Translations under genes and position numbers: made by a program
Shown: positions 1 to 8,426 of the stretch, in pieces
How the letters are laid out: the number at the start of each line of letters is the position of its first letter
Numbering within the stretch: the first letter of the stretch is position 1
Notes under the pieces: generated by a model
Told to the model about the DNA's origin: nothing
Databases searched by the model: none
Seen by the model: only the letters and a program-made list of their open reading frames with translations
Source: Zwartia vadi
Lineage (GTDB): Bacteria > Pseudomonadota > Gammaproteobacteria > Burkholderiales > Burkholderiaceae_B
Length of the DNA: 64,000 nt
Direction: 5' to 3'
NCBI RefSeq assembly: GCF_030410375.1
Contig: NZ_JAUHHE010000012.1
Location: forward strand, 59,673 to 123,672

Positions 1-204
<204 letters not shown>

Positions 205-237
205 TTACAAACCTGCCACTCACTCTACGGAGGCTTT

Positions 238-1653
238 ATGTCCGATCTCGCATTTTCCACTCTCACTCAGCTTGCGCAGGGTCTGCAGCAAAAAAAATAC
301 AGCTCCGAAGAAATCACACGCGAGTATTTGGGCCGGATTAAAAAAGCCGATGGCAAGCTCCATGCCTATGTGAGTGTGAACGAAGAGAGTGCGCTGACGC
401 AGGCACGCGCGGCTGATTTGCGCCGTGCTTCGGGCTACAGTCTGAGCGTGGTGGATGGTTTGCCGCTGGCAGTCAAAGATCTCTGCGAGATCGAGGGACA
501 AATCACAACGGGTGGTTCGCAGGACTGGATCAATCGTCGCAGTCCCACGACCTGCACGGCAGTCGAGCGCCTGATGCGCGCCGGCATGGTGATGCTGGGC
601 AAGGTACACATGGTGGAGTTCGCTTTTGGTGGCTGGGGAACCAACCCCGTGATGGGTACGCCCTGGAACCCCTGGGATCTGAAGACGCACCGCGTGCCCG
701 GCGGGTCGTCGAGCGGCTCGGGTGTGGCGGTCGCAGCCGGTCTGGCGCCTGCCGCGCTGGGCTCGGACACGGGTGGTTCGGTGCGTATTCCCGCGGCACT
801 GAATGGCATTACCGGTCAAAAAACCACCCGCGGGCTGATTAGCCTGCATGGGGCGCTGGCCTTGTCCGGGACGCTGGACTCGATCGGACCGATGACACGC
901 GATGTGCAGGACTCCGCGATTTTGACAGGCTTGATGGCGGGCGAGGATCCGCTTGATCCAACGAGCTGCAATCGTCCGATGTTCCATTGGAAGGCGCCTG
1001 CGGCAGGTCCCAAGCCCTTGGCGGGATTCCGTATCGCGATGTTCCCGGCCGAGCATTACCCGATCGCCTTGGGCAAGGATGTGATCAAGATGCTCGATGA
1101 CACCCGTCGCGTCCTAGTCGAGCTCGGCGCACAGATTGTTGAAAAGCCTTTCCCCTTTGATTTTAATGACATGATGTTGCGCAATGGACAAATTATCGCG
1201 TCCGAAGCCTATGCGATCCATCGCGCCTATATCGACGATGCTGCACGTCCGTTTGGCGAGTTTGTCCGTAAACGTGTACAGTCCGGACGTAATATTTCCA
1301 GCGCCGATTACATAGACGCGATCGCAGATCATCGCCGCACCATTGCGGCGTGGACCGACTGGATGAGCAACGTCGATGCACTGTTGTCGCCTAGCGCTCC
1401 AATTGGCGCCTGCCCGTTGACCGAGGTCGACGAGTCTAAAACACCCATGGCCGCCTTTACCCGTGCCGGCAACTACATGGGTTGCTCGGGCATGTCCCTG
1501 CCGGCAGGGTTTGCTGACAACGGCATGCCGCTCGGGGCACAGTTGCTGGGCAAGCCTTTTGACGATGGCACGCTCGTGACCATCGGTATGGCCTTTCAGG
1601 CAGCGACCTCATGGCATCTGAAGCGCCCGGATTTGTCTTCTTTGGGGATCTAA
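238..1653 (+). CDS. Amidase (amidase signature family)
   Basis: A 471-residue cytoplasmic hydrolase of the amidase-signature family, which cleaves carboxamides through a Ser-cisSer-Lys triad. The expected residues are present: Lys80 in AVKD, the cis-Ser at about 157 in the GGSSSGSG loop, and the nucleophile Ser181 in DTGGSVRIPA. Length is typical of free-standing amidases (GatA/AtzF-like). It is not GatA by context, because no gatB or gatC is adjacent. The ATG is preceded by a strong Shine-Dalgarno sequence, CGGAGG at 228-233. The preceding GMC oxidoreductase suggests a small catabolic unit, but the substrate is not evident. An internal antisense open frame of 278 codons covers much of the gene and is taken as a shadow. 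Confidence 0.92.
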   Translation: MSDLAFSTLTQLAQGLQQKKYSSEEITREYLGRIKKADGKLHAYVSVNEESALTQARAADLRRASGYSLSVVDGLPLAVKDLCEIEGQITTGGSQDWINRRSPTTCTAVERLMRAGMVMLGKVHMVEFAFGGWGTNPVMGTPWNPWDLKTHRVPGGSSSGSGVAVAAGLAPAALGSDTGGSVRIPAALNGITGQKTTRGLISLHGALALSGTLDSIGPMTRDVQDSAILTGLMAGEDPLDPTSCNRPMFHWKAPAAGPKPLAGFRIAMFPAEHYPIALGKDVIKMLDDTRRVLVELGAQIVEKPFPFDFNDMMLRNGQIIASEAYAIHRAYIDDAARPFGEFVRKRVQSGRNISSADYIDAIADHRRTIAAWTDWMSNVDALLSPSAPIGACPLTEVDESKTPMAAFTRAGNYMGCSGMSLPAGFADNGMPLGAQLLGKPFDDGTLVTIGMAFQAATSWHLKRPDLSSLGI

Positions 1654-1754
1654 AAGGCAGGCCATGCTTAGGTCATGCTTAGTTAACGGGCATGTAATCG
1701 GCAGGTAATGGGCAGAAAATGCGCAGCTAACAGGCAGGATTGCACGATGAAGCG

Positions 1755-1789
1755 GTCATCAAACACGCATTGGATGCGGGTTTGATGAC
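1755..1789. other. Near-perfect 35-base hairpin in the amidase-fmdB gap
   Basis: The arms GTCATCAAAC (1755-1764) and GTTTGATGAC (1780-1789) are exact inverted complements. Inside them CGCAT and ATGCG form a second 5-bp stem around a 3-base loop, with a single A/G mismatch between the two stems. No T-run follows, so this is not a classical intrinsic terminator. A short GC hairpin with a GAAA loop (CGGCT/AGCCG, 1805-1818) lies just downstream, before fmdB. The structure may act as a processing or read-through-limiting element between the two units; that role is inferred. Confidence 0.5.
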
Positions 1790-1864
1790 TGTTTATGAGG
1801 GTTTCGGCTGAAAAGCCGTTAAAATACAAAGCTTTCCCTCGTTTTCGCGTCTAAGAGTTTCATC

Positions 1865-2302
1865 GTGCCAATCTACGCTTATAAATGCACTGCCTGCGGT
1901 CATGCCCAAGACGTGCTGCAGAAGATTTCCGACAAACCTTTAACAGTCTGTCCAGAGTGCCATCAGCAGACCTACGCTAAACAGGTCACCGCTGCGGGTT
2001 TTCAGCTCAAAGGCTCGGGCTGGTATGTCACTGACTTCCGTAACAACGGCGGCGGGGACAAGGGCGGCGCTAAAACCAGCGAGCCCGCACCCGCTGTCAC
2101 AGGCACGGATGGCGCGGCGGCTGCAGCGTCTGCTTCCTCTGATGCCTCGGCGAGTGGTTCAGGTGGCGCCTCCAGTGCAACTGCACCTGCATCTACCCCT
2201 GCACCGGCAGCCTCATCAGCCCCAGCCTCTGCGCCCGCCTCTGCACCCGCTTCTTCACCCTCTTCGGCGGGCAAGCCCGCTGCGGGTGGCTCGGCTGCCT
2301 AG
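1865..2302 (+). CDS. FmdB-family zinc-ribbon protein with Ala/Ser/Pro-rich tail
   Basis: A 145-residue protein starting with GTG. The N-terminal 60 residues match the FmdB/putative regulatory zinc-ribbon family: MPIYAYKC opening, CxxC at Cys8/Cys11 and a second CxxC at Cys29/Cys32, followed by the conserved GFQLKGSGWYVTDF segment. From about residue 80 onward the protein is low-complexity Ala/Ser/Pro/Gly, probably disordered. Family members commonly precede a DUF502 protein and aspS in betaproteobacteria, as here. The biochemical role is not established; metal binding is likely. The tail also creates long out-of-frame shadows in both directions. Confidence 0.9.
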   Translation: MPIYAYKCTACGHAQDVLQKISDKPLTVCPECHQQTYAKQVTAAGFQLKGSGWYVTDFRNNGGGDKGGAKTSEPAPAVTGTDGAAAAASASSDASASGSGGASSATAPASTPAPAASSAPASAPASAPASSPSSAGKPAAGGSAA

Positions 2303-2339
2303 GCCTGCCGCACCACATATTTTTAATAACACCCACATC

Positions 2340-2972
2340 ATGCGATCCTTTAAAAAGTACTTCATCACAGGTTTGCTGATTTGGGTGCCGCTGGTCATCA
2401 CCCTTTGGGTACTGAGTTTGGCGGTGAACACGCTGGAGAGCGTGGTGCCGGCATTTTTATCGCCCCAGGCTTTGTTTGGCCACGATATTCCCGGCTTTAG
2501 AGTCGCAGTCGTGATTGTCGTGGTGTTGGTCACCGGGATTTTGGCGGCCAACTTTCTGGGGCGCGGGATCATCCAGCTTTGGGAGAACATCCTTGGCCGA
2601 ATCCCGCTCGTGCGTTCAATTTACAACTCCGTCAAACAAGTCAGCGACACCCTGCTTGCGCCCAACGGCCAGGCCTTTCGCCAGGCCGTGCTGGTGCAGT
2701 ATCCACGTCAGGGTAGTTGGACTATCGGCCTGCTGACGGGGGCGCCGAGCGGAGAGGTTGCGCGATTGCTACCTGGCGACCATGTGAGTGTTTACATACC
2801 GACAACGCCCAACCCCACCTCAGGATTCTTTTTGATGATGCCGCGCAGCGAGGTCCATCCGCTGGAGATGTCGGTGGACGCCGCGTTGAAATACATTGTT
2901 TCGATGGGAGTCGTCGCGCCTGCGCCTGCTGCATCCGCTTCGAAAAAAAAGTCCTTGCCGCCAAATGAGTAA
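2340..2972 (+). CDS. DUF502 family inner-membrane protein
   Basis: A 210-residue membrane protein of the DUF502 family. The ATG at 2340 was chosen because family proteins begin with MRSFKKYFITGLLIWVPL; a longer open frame reaching back to 2025 merely overlaps fmdB. Two hydrophobic segments (about residues 8-30 and 50-75) are followed by a soluble domain containing RIPLVRSIYNSVKQ and the GEVARLLPGDHVSVYIPTTP segment, both family hallmarks. The C-terminus is Ala-rich and basic. Function is unknown; plant and bacterial relatives are membrane proteins without a defined activity. It lies 37 bases after fmdB and upstream of aspS, a conserved arrangement. Confidence 0.9.
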   Translation: MRSFKKYFITGLLIWVPLVITLWVLSLAVNTLESVVPAFLSPQALFGHDIPGFRVAVVIVVVLVTGILAANFLGRGIIQLWENILGRIPLVRSIYNSVKQVSDTLLAPNGQAFRQAVLVQYPRQGSWTIGLLTGAPSGEVARLLPGDHVSVYIPTTPNPTSGFFLMMPRSEVHPLEMSVDAALKYIVSMGVVAPAPAASASKKKSLPPNE

Positions 2973-3077
2973 TATCTAAGTTGTACAGAGTTTGCACTAA
3001 ACGAATTTGCCTTAAACGAATCAGTACTGCCCGATTAATAATTGTCAGATCTATTTGTACGATCTTTTGGAGTTTGC

Positions 3078-4874
3078 ATGCGTACCTGCTACACCGGTCA
3101 GGTTTGTCGTGACCACCTTGGTCAAACTGTCACCCTTTTTGGTTGGGTGCATCGTCGCCGCGACCACGGTGGCGTGATTTTTATCGATCTGCGCGACCGC
3201 GCCGGTCTGGCCCAGATCGTGTTTGATCCCGACAATGCCGAGGGCTTTGCCACGGCGGAGCGCCTGCGTAACGAGTTTTGTATTCGTATCACCGGTCTCG
3301 TGCGAGAGCGTCCCGCCGGGACGACCAACCCCGACCTCGCCTCGGGCGAAGTCGAGATCCTGTGCCGCGAGGTCGAGATCCTGAACCCGTCGGTCACGCC
3401 ACCATTCCAGCTCGACGACGAGAACCTCTCCGAGACGACGCGTCTGACGCACCGCGTTTTGGATTTGCGTCGTGGTCAGATGCAACGCAACATGATGCTG
3501 CGCTATCGCGTGTCGATCGAGGTGCGCAAGTTTCTTGACCAGCTCGGTTTCATCGATATCGAAACGCCCATGCTCACCAAGAGCACGCCCGAAGGCGCAC
3601 GCGACTATCTCGTGCCCTCGCGTGTCAATGCCGGAGAGTTCTTTGCATTGCCGCAGTCACCGCAGCTGTTTAAGCAGATGTTGATGGTGTCGGGTTTTGA
3701 TCGCTACTACCAGATCACCAAGTGTTTCCGTGACGAAGACCTCCGTGCCGACCGTCAGCCGGAATTCACACAGATCGATTGTGAAACATCGTTCCTGAAC
3801 GAGACCGAGATCCGCGCGATTTTTGAGGACATGATCCGTCACGTCTTCAAGGCCGTGCAAAACGTTGACCTGCCCGCAAGCTTCCCCATCATGGCCTACA
3901 GCGAAGCCATGAGACTCTACGGCTCGGACAAACCCGATCTGCGCGTCAAGCTTGAGTTCACGGACTTGACCGACGTCATGAAAGACGTGGACTTTAAAGT
4001 GTTTGCCCAAGCAGCCACCACCGAAGGCAGCCGTGTCGTGGCATTACGTATTCCTGGGGGCGGCGCGATCTCTCGTAGCGAAATAGACAACTACACAAAG
4101 TTTGTCGCGATCTATGGCGCCAAAGGCTTGGCCTGGATCAAGGTCAACGACATCACCACCGGCCGTGATGGCTTGCAGTCTCCGATCGTCAAAAATATCC
4201 ACGATGCCGCGCTGGCAGAAATGATCAAGCGCACCGGCGCACAAAATGGCGATTTGATTTTCTTTGGCGCGGATCGTGCCAAAGTCGTCAACGATGCCAT
4301 TGGTGCTCTGCGCGTCAAAATCGGTCATAGCGAGTTCGGCAAAGCTAACGGTTTGTTCGACGATGTCTGGAAGCCGCTGTGGGTCGTGGACTTTCCGATG
4401 TTCGAGTACGACGAAGAAGCAGATCGCTACGTCGCCGCACACCATCCGTTTACCAGCCCTAAAGACGGCCATGAGGATCTGCTGACGACCGACCCGTCCA
4501 AGGCGATCGCGAAAGCGTACGACATGGTCCTCAACGGTTGGGAAATCGGTGGCGGCTCCGTGCGTATTCACCGCGAAGAAGTCCAGAGCAAGGTATTCCG
4601 CGCCCTGAAAATCGACGCAGAAGAAGCACAGCTCAAGTTCGGATTCCTGCTCGACGCCTTGCAGTATGGCGCGCCTCCACACGGTGGTATCGCCTTCGGT
4701 CTGGATCGTATCGTCACCATGATGACCGGTGCAGAATCGATTCGCGACGTGATTGCTTTCCCCAAGACACAGCGCGCGCAGTGCTTGCTCACTCAAGCGC
4801 CCTCGCCTGTCGACGAGAAACAGTTGCGGGAACTGCATATCCGTTTGCGTCAGCCAGAAGTCAAACAGGGCTAA
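3078..4874 (+). CDS. aspS: Aspartyl-tRNA synthetase
   Basis: A 598-residue class IIb aminoacyl-tRNA synthetase charging tRNA-Asp in the cytoplasm. An N-terminal OB-fold anticodon-binding domain ([12 protein letters not shown]) is followed by the catalytic domain with motif 2 ([15 protein letters not shown]), a bacterial GAD insertion domain, and motif 3 ([14 protein letters not shown]). The C-terminus shows the bacterial [16 protein letters not shown] ending. The start is placed at ATG 3078, with GGAG at 3069-3072 and spacing 5; an upstream TTG in the same frame adds 12 residues not typical of the family. Length is normal. The next gene starts on the base after the stop codon. Confidence 0.97.
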   Translation: MRTCYTGQVCRDHLGQTVTLFGWVHRRRDHGGVIFIDLRDRAGLAQIVFDPDNAEGFATAERLRNEFCIRITGLVRERPAGTTNPDLASGEVEILCREVEILNPSVTPPFQLDDENLSETTRLTHRVLDLRRGQMQRNMMLRYRVSIEVRKFLDQLGFIDIETPMLTKSTPEGARDYLVPSRVNAGEFFALPQSPQLFKQMLMVSGFDRYYQITKCFRDEDLRADRQPEFTQIDCETSFLNETEIRAIFEDMIRHVFKAVQNVDLPASFPIMAYSEAMRLYGSDKPDLRVKLEFTDLTDVMKDVDFKVFAQAATTEGSRVVALRIPGGGAISRSEIDNYTKFVAIYGAKGLAWIKVNDITTGRDGLQSPIVKNIHDAALAEMIKRTGAQNGDLIFFGADRAKVVNDAIGALRVKIGHSEFGKANGLFDDVWKPLWVVDFPMFEYDEEADRYVAAHHPFTSPKDGHEDLLTTDPSKAIAKAYDMVLNGWEIGGGSVRIHREEVQSKVFRALKIDAEEAQLKFGFLLDALQYGAPPHGGIAFGLDRIVTMMTGAESIRDVIAFPKTQRAQCLLTQAPSPVDEKQLRELHIRLRQPEVKQG

Positions 4875-5750
4875 ATGTCACTGCTCCGTGTCGTTAGCTA
4901 CAACATCCACAAAGGCCGCTCCCTTGCGGGGCGCGACTCGATGGGGGAGCTACGACTCGGCCTGCATGGGCTGCGACCCGATGTGATGTTTTTGCAAGAA
5001 GTGCAGGGCCGCAATGATAAACATCTGCGCCTGCACGCTCAGCATGAGTCACTCGCCGCTGCGCTGCATATGGAGTGCGCGTATGGCTGTAATGCCATCC
5101 GTAGCAAAACCGATCACGGTAACGCGCTACTCTCACGCCATCCCATCCTCACCTACGAAAACCAGGACATCTCGGATCATCGGCTGGAGCAGCGCGGCTT
5201 GCTGCATGGCGTGATTAGCGTGGGGGGGCGAGAGGTGCATTGCTTTGTCGTTCACCTCGGACTGTTTGCCGGCGGTCGTCGCCGACAGATCGAAGTGATG
5301 GCCGAGCGAATCAACCGTATGGTGCCCGAAGGCGCGCCTATTCTGATTGCCGGTGACTTTAACGACTGGAAAGACACACTCGCGCCGTTTTTTGTCGAAC
5401 AGCTTGGCGTGTACGAGGTGTTTGCCAACTCACCGCGCACACATGGCATCGCGCCCAGACTCAAAGAGTCCATGCACCATTTGAAAGGCGTGTGGCGTGG
5501 AGAGAGTCTGGAAGAGATCCGCGCCGGTGTCGTGGGTCGACAGCTTGAACGGCGGAATCAACTCATGATGCCGGGACAGCAGAGCATGCTGCCACCTCCG
5601 AGGACGTTTCCATCCGCGTTTCCGATGTTGAGGCTGGATCGTATTTATCAGCGAGGCTTTGCTGTGAGAAGTGCGCGCGTGCTCAGGGGCAAGCCCTGGT
5701 CACAGTTGTCGGATCATTCGCCAATCTTGGCGGAGTTAGAGTTGCCTTGA
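4875..5750 (+). CDS. Endonuclease/exonuclease/phosphatase family protein (YbhP-like)
   Basis: A 291-residue protein of the EEP (Mg-dependent DNase I/AP endonuclease/sphingomyelinase) fold. Visible active-site motifs are VVSYNIHKG near the N-terminus (Asn10), FLQEVQGR near residue 40, GDFNDW around 155 and SDHSP close to the C-terminus. Its ATG abuts the aspS stop, so it is probably translated from the same message. In many proteobacteria this family sits beside ClsB-type cardiolipin synthase (YbhP-YbhO); here clsB is nearby but on the opposite strand, with a toxin-antitoxin cassette in between. Substrate (nucleic acid or phospholipid) is not known. Confidence 0.88.
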   Translation: MSLLRVVSYNIHKGRSLAGRDSMGELRLGLHGLRPDVMFLQEVQGRNDKHLRLHAQHESLAAALHMECAYGCNAIRSKTDHGNALLSRHPILTYENQDISDHRLEQRGLLHGVISVGGREVHCFVVHLGLFAGGRRRQIEVMAERINRMVPEGAPILIAGDFNDWKDTLAPFFVEQLGVYEVFANSPRTHGIAPRLKESMHHLKGVWRGESLEEIRAGVVGRQLERRNQLMMPGQQSMLPPPRTFPSAFPMLRLDRIYQRGFAVRSARVLRGKPWSQLSDHSPILAELELP

Positions 5751-5775
5751 GTTTGAAAACGATAAAGCGTGCAAA

Positions 5776-5803
5776 TTGAGCTTTCAATATTTTAGCTTAT
5801 AAG
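5776..5803 (+). promoter_or_regulatory. Sigma-70-like promoter of the toxin-antitoxin cassette
   Basis: TTGAGC (5776-5781) and TATAAG (5798-5803) are separated by 16 bases and resemble -35 and -10 hexamers. A start site about 7 bases beyond the -10 would leave only a few untranslated bases before the toxin ATG at 5817, and no Shine-Dalgarno sequence is visible. The message may therefore be near-leaderless. The -10 element lies inside a 22-bp palindrome. Confidence 0.5.
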
Positions 5804-5810
5804 CTAAAAT
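5789..5810. promoter_or_regulatory. 22-bp perfect palindrome, probable autoregulatory operator
   Basis: The half-sites ATTTTAGCTTA and TAAGCTAAAAT are exact inverted complements with no spacer. The palindrome covers the -10 element and ends 6 bases before the toxin start codon. Type II antitoxins with HTH domains usually repress their own operon by binding such sites, so this is the expected target of the downstream antitoxin. Binding is inferred. Confidence 0.65.
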
Positions 5811-5816
5811 TACATA

Positions 5817-6137
5817 ATGTATAGGTTAAAGCATTACGTAAATAGTTCTGGTGATGATTTATTCGGAGCTTGGTTAGACTCAGTTATTGATATACGGACA
5901 CGCTCTCGTATCGCTGCACGATTGGTTCGTCTTAACAATGGCAATTTTGGTGACTGTAAACCTGTCGGCGAAGGAGTGTGGGAGTTACGTGTTGATACGG
6001 GACCAGGCTATCGCATTTATTACGCAATAGATAATGGGAAAGTGATTTTGCTTTGCGAAGGTGGTGATAAGCGGACACAGAGATCTGATATCAAACGCGC
6101 TATTGTGCGCTGGCAAGATTGGAAAGAGAGGAAATGA
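5817..6137 (+). CDS. Type II toxin, RelE/HigB-like (HI1419 family)
   Basis: A 106-residue basic protein matching the 'upstream of HI1420' addiction-module toxin family (Gp49/RelE superfold). Hallmarks are LFGAWLDS near the N-terminus, the RIAARLVRL helix, the core strand GVWELRVDTGPGYRIYYA, and a C-terminal LLCEGGDKRTQRSDIKRA segment. Relatives are mRNA interferases acting at the ribosome or related RelE-type toxins; activity here is inferred from family. The toxin comes first and the antitoxin second, the order typical of HigBA/HI1419-1420 modules. The stop codon TGA lies one base before the antitoxin ATG. The DNA is AT-rich compared with the flanking aspS/EEP genes, consistent with acquisition. 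Confidence 0.88.
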   Translation: MYRLKHYVNSSGDDLFGAWLDSVIDIRTRSRIAARLVRLNNGNFGDCKPVGEGVWELRVDTGPGYRIYYAIDNGKVILLCEGGDKRTQRSDIKRAIVRWQDWKERK

Positions 6138-6138
6138 A

Positions 6139-6426
6139 ATGAAAACCGTGAATCATGATGAGTGGTTAACTAATCAATTACAAAATGCCGAGTTCGCTGC
6201 GGAATTCATCAATGCGGCTATCGAGGACGATGACCCAAAAACTTATTTGACAGCGCTGAGACTAGTTGTTGAGGCCAGAGGCGGGATAAAAGAAGTCGCT
6301 GAAAAAACAAATCTCTCAAAAGAGAGTCTTTATAGGACCTTATCCGCACGCGGAAATCCAACGATCAAAACATTGTTTGCAGTACTGAATGCTACAGGTT
6401 TAAAAATGGCAGTATCAGCACATTAA
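6139..6426 (+). CDS. Type II antitoxin with HTH domain (HI1420 family)
   Basis: A 95-residue antitoxin of the 'downstream HI1420' addiction-module family. The N-terminal half, with AEFINAAIEDDDPKTYLTALRLVVEARGG, is characteristic. The C-terminal half is a helix-turn-helix of the Cro/XRE type (IKEVAEKTNLSKESLYRTLS followed by GNPTIKTLFAVLNATGLKM). ATG 6139 was chosen because it follows the toxin stop by one base; an earlier in-frame start lies inside the toxin gene. It should neutralise the upstream toxin and repress the shared promoter through the palindrome at 5789-5810. An intrinsic-terminator-like hairpin follows immediately. Confidence 0.9.
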   Translation: MKTVNHDEWLTNQLQNAEFAAEFINAAIEDDDPKTYLTALRLVVEARGGIKEVAEKTNLSKESLYRTLSARGNPTIKTLFAVLNATGLKMAVSAH

Positions 6427-6638
6427 GAATCAACCTTTCGATTCTTTTTTAATTTTGGCGAAAATAAAGTTGATTTGAGCCTAATTTTTGAAGCAGCTTC
6501 TGCTTCTTTGTCATCTTGAACGATCTGAGCTTCAATCTCTTCTTCAGTTGTGGCATCCACTCGGTGTGTGTCGATCCTACCGCAGGATTTTGAAGAAAGA
6601 TCTATTTTGATTTTTATGAGTCGATTTTTTATAGACAT
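6423..6638 (-). pseudogene. Small gene resembling the N-terminal half of an HTH antitoxin
   Basis: A 71-residue open frame, convergent with the antitoxin and overlapping its end by 4 bases. The segment KIKIDLSSKSCGRIDTHRVD followed by ATTEEEIEAQIVQDDKEAEA resembles the conserved N-terminal region of small HTH transcriptional regulators/antitoxins (YiaG-like), in which a helix-turn-helix domain normally follows at about residue 55. Here only a short, lysine-rich stretch follows before the stop. The most likely reading is a 3'-truncated remnant cut off where the toxin-antitoxin cassette begins; a functional short protein cannot be excluded. No clear ribosome-binding site precedes the ATG. It lies 14 bases downstream of clsB, on the same strand. 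Confidence 0.4.
6425..6450 (+). terminator. Intrinsic terminator of the toxin-antitoxin cassette
   Basis: AAGAATC (6425-6431) pairs with GATTCTT (6440-6446) around an 8-base loop and is followed by further T residues to 6450. The 7-bp stem is AT-rich and therefore weak. It begins inside the antitoxin stop codon and also overlaps the end of the convergent small gene. Confidence 0.5.
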
Positions 6639-6652
6639 ACTCTGTCAATAAT

Positions 6653-7999
6653 TTAGTAATGATCACTCTTGCCAGAAAGCGCCACACCGATTCGTAGCAG
6701 CAAATAACTCAGCCCATCAGCAATCCGTCCTAGCAGAGGTCGACGGCCATAGAGGGTGAGCTCAATAATCTGACTTCCTCGTGTCATGGCGTTTTCTAGC
6801 GACTGGCGCAGCTGAGCAGTAAAACCCGCATCATCGATGAGTACATTCGCCTCTCGAGCCAGCAACAAGCTAAAGGGATCGAGGTTGGATGAACCTACAA
6901 ACGACACGCCATCGATGACGGCGACCTTTGCGTGCAGGAAGCTTGGCAGGTACTCATAGATCTCAATGCCTTCACGTAAAAACAAATCATAGATCCAGCG
7001 TGTGGCGTGATATTGCATCTGATATTCGATTTTGCCTTGCAGGAGGAGGCGAACCTTGACGCCGCGTCTTGCTGCATCGATCAGCGCGCGTCGGAGTTTT
7101 CCGCCGGGCAGAAAATATGCGTTTGCGATGATGATTTCATTTTGCGCCGCAGCGATATGAAATAAATAGGTGCGCTCGATCGTCCGCCTGTAACGCAAGT
7201 TATCACGCAAGATCACAGCAGCGCGCATGTTGACTGGGCTGATAGGGGATGCAGTGGGTGAAACTTGAGTATTCACTGATGAGTTGGCTGCTTTGAGGGC
7301 GCGCGTTGAGCCTCTGTTTCTTTTAAAGTACCTCAGTCGCATACGCAAATGCTTGAGATGCATAGGTCGCCAACTGCGTGCTACCTTTTGCGGGCGAAGG
7401 CCTGACTCGATGTCAGAGGAGCTATCGCCATTGTTTGCCTTGCTGTACTTTCGAGTGCGTAACCACAACAGATCAATTGCCTCTACGAGGTCCGTCACAA
7501 TCGGACCGGTTACACGCACTGCATAGTCATAGCGCGGGTCGGTTGTGCGCACATCAGGATCTGCAGTGGAGTAGTCGTCCTCAAAATTAATCCCGCCCAC
7601 AAATCCCACCGTGCCGTCGACGACAACGATTTTGCGGTGTAGTCGCCTCAGGCGCATGAAATCAAAAGATTTCAACGTGAAGCGTTTCGGCTCAGGCCGA
7701 TAAATCCTGCACTGCCCGCCCGCCGCCCTAAGTGCACGTGCGATCGTCTCATCCTCTGCAGCGCTGCCATAGCCGTCAATCACTACCCGGACCTTGAGAC
7801 CACGCTTGGCAGCCAACATCAAATGGTGGAGCAGCTGCTTTCCAGCGATATCGAGTCGAAAAATGTACATCTCGACATGGATGCTCTTCTTCGCTCCATC
7901 AAAAGCTGCGCAGAGAGCAGGAAAAAGTTGAGTTCCGTTTTCTAAAAGAGAAACATCGTTGCCGGTTTTCCAACGCAGATGAGGATGGGCGAGCTGCAT
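6653..7999 (-). CDS. clsB: Phospholipase D-like cardiolipin synthase (ClsB type)
   Basis: A 448-residue phospholipase D superfamily protein that should form cardiolipin at the inner membrane, using phosphatidylglycerol with phosphatidylglycerol or phosphatidylethanolamine. Two HKD motifs are intact: His121-Lys123-Asp128 (LHRKIVVVDG) and His356-Lys358-Asp363 (LHAKVAVIDG). It lacks the N-terminal membrane helices of ClsA and so fits ClsB. Between the two halves (about residues 182-255) is a basic, Ser/Asn/Arg-rich segment that looks like an insertion. Its neighbour in many genomes, the EEP protein, is 900 bases away on the other strand. The small gene at 8006-8203 is just upstream and probably co-transcribed. 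Confidence 0.9.
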   Translation of the reverse strand: MQLAHPHLRWKTGNDVSLLENGTQLFPALCAAFDGAKKSIHVEMYIFRLDIAGKQLLHHLMLAAKRGLKVRVVIDGYGSAAEDETIARALRAAGGQCRIYRPEPKRFTLKSFDFMRLRRLHRKIVVVDGTVGFVGGINFEDDYSTADPDVRTTDPRYDYAVRVTGPIVTDLVEAIDLLWLRTRKYSKANNGDSSSDIESGLRPQKVARSWRPMHLKHLRMRLRYFKRNRGSTRALKAANSSVNTQVSPTASPISPVNMRAAVILRDNLRYRRTIERTYLFHIAAAQNEIIIANAYFLPGGKLRRALIDAARRGVKVRLLLQGKIEYQMQYHATRWIYDLFLREGIEIYEYLPSFLHAKVAVIDGVSFVGSSNLDPFSLLLAREANVLIDDAGFTAQLRQSLENAMTRGSQIIELTLYGRRPLLGRIADGLSYLLLRIGVALSGKSDHY

Positions 8000-8005
8000 T
8001 TCGGG

Positions 8006-8203
8006 TTAATGACCTAGCAGCTGTTGGTAGGCACTATGCAGGACAGGTAATAGAAGTGTGATGATGGTGGGAAGCATAATGCCGAAACACCATTTGAAAA
8101 TACGACAGTCAGACTTAAGTTCTAGAGTTGACTCAAGGATAGCTTTTTCTAACTGAGCTGTTGCGTTGATTAAATCGATTTGTGTCAAAACAGGCGAAAT
8201 CAC
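8006..8203 (-). CDS. Small membrane-anchored protein of unknown function
   Basis: A 65-residue open frame starting with GTG, with a good Shine-Dalgarno sequence AAGGGAA (8214-8208 on the minus strand, spacing 4). The first 35 residues are amphipathic and could form a short helix or coiled coil (LEKAILESTLELKSD); residues about 38-58 form one hydrophobic segment. It resembles the C-terminal end of small coiled-coil/transmembrane proteins (DUF1640-like), but the similarity is only in composition. It lies 6 bases upstream of clsB on the same strand. I do not recognise a specific family. Confidence 0.5.
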   Translation of the reverse strand: MISPVLTQIDLINATAQLEKAILESTLELKSDCRIFKWCFGIMLPTIITLLLPVLHSAYQQLLGH

Positions 8204-8390
8204 AAGCTTCCCTTTTGATAGTTAGTGCCTCTCAGTCTGAGCCAACAATCCCTTAGATTCAATCCTTTCGAACACCTAGATACGTAAACACCACAGTACA
8301 AGAATTGCAACTGAATGTTGCTAGCTTATTGACAAGATCGAAGCAAATACGCCTGCGATCGCATTTATATAGCCTAAAAGCGATAAAATT

Positions 8391-8416
8391 AAATTATCGT
8401 TTATAGGTGATAATTT
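8391..8416 (-). terminator. Possible terminator of the EamA gene
   Basis: AAATTATC (8391-8398) and GATAATTT (8409-8416) form an 8-bp stem with a 10-base loop. Read on the minus strand it follows the EamA stop codon by about 10 bases and is followed by AATTTTAT. The stem is entirely AT-rich apart from one pair, so termination strength is doubtful. Confidence 0.3.
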
Positions 8417-8426
8417 TTGCTTTCCC

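Noticed and set aside
220..1056. Antisense open frame of 278 codons over the amidase gene
   Set aside because: The amidase frame has all family residues; the antisense frame is rich in Arg/His/Gln and lacks any recognisable motif.
1663..1682. Repeated CATGCTTAG after the amidase gene
   Set aside because: Two 9-base copies are too little to support a functional call.
4044..4838. Antisense open frame of 264 codons over aspS
   Set aside because: It mirrors the codon pattern of a GC-rich conserved gene and has no motif.
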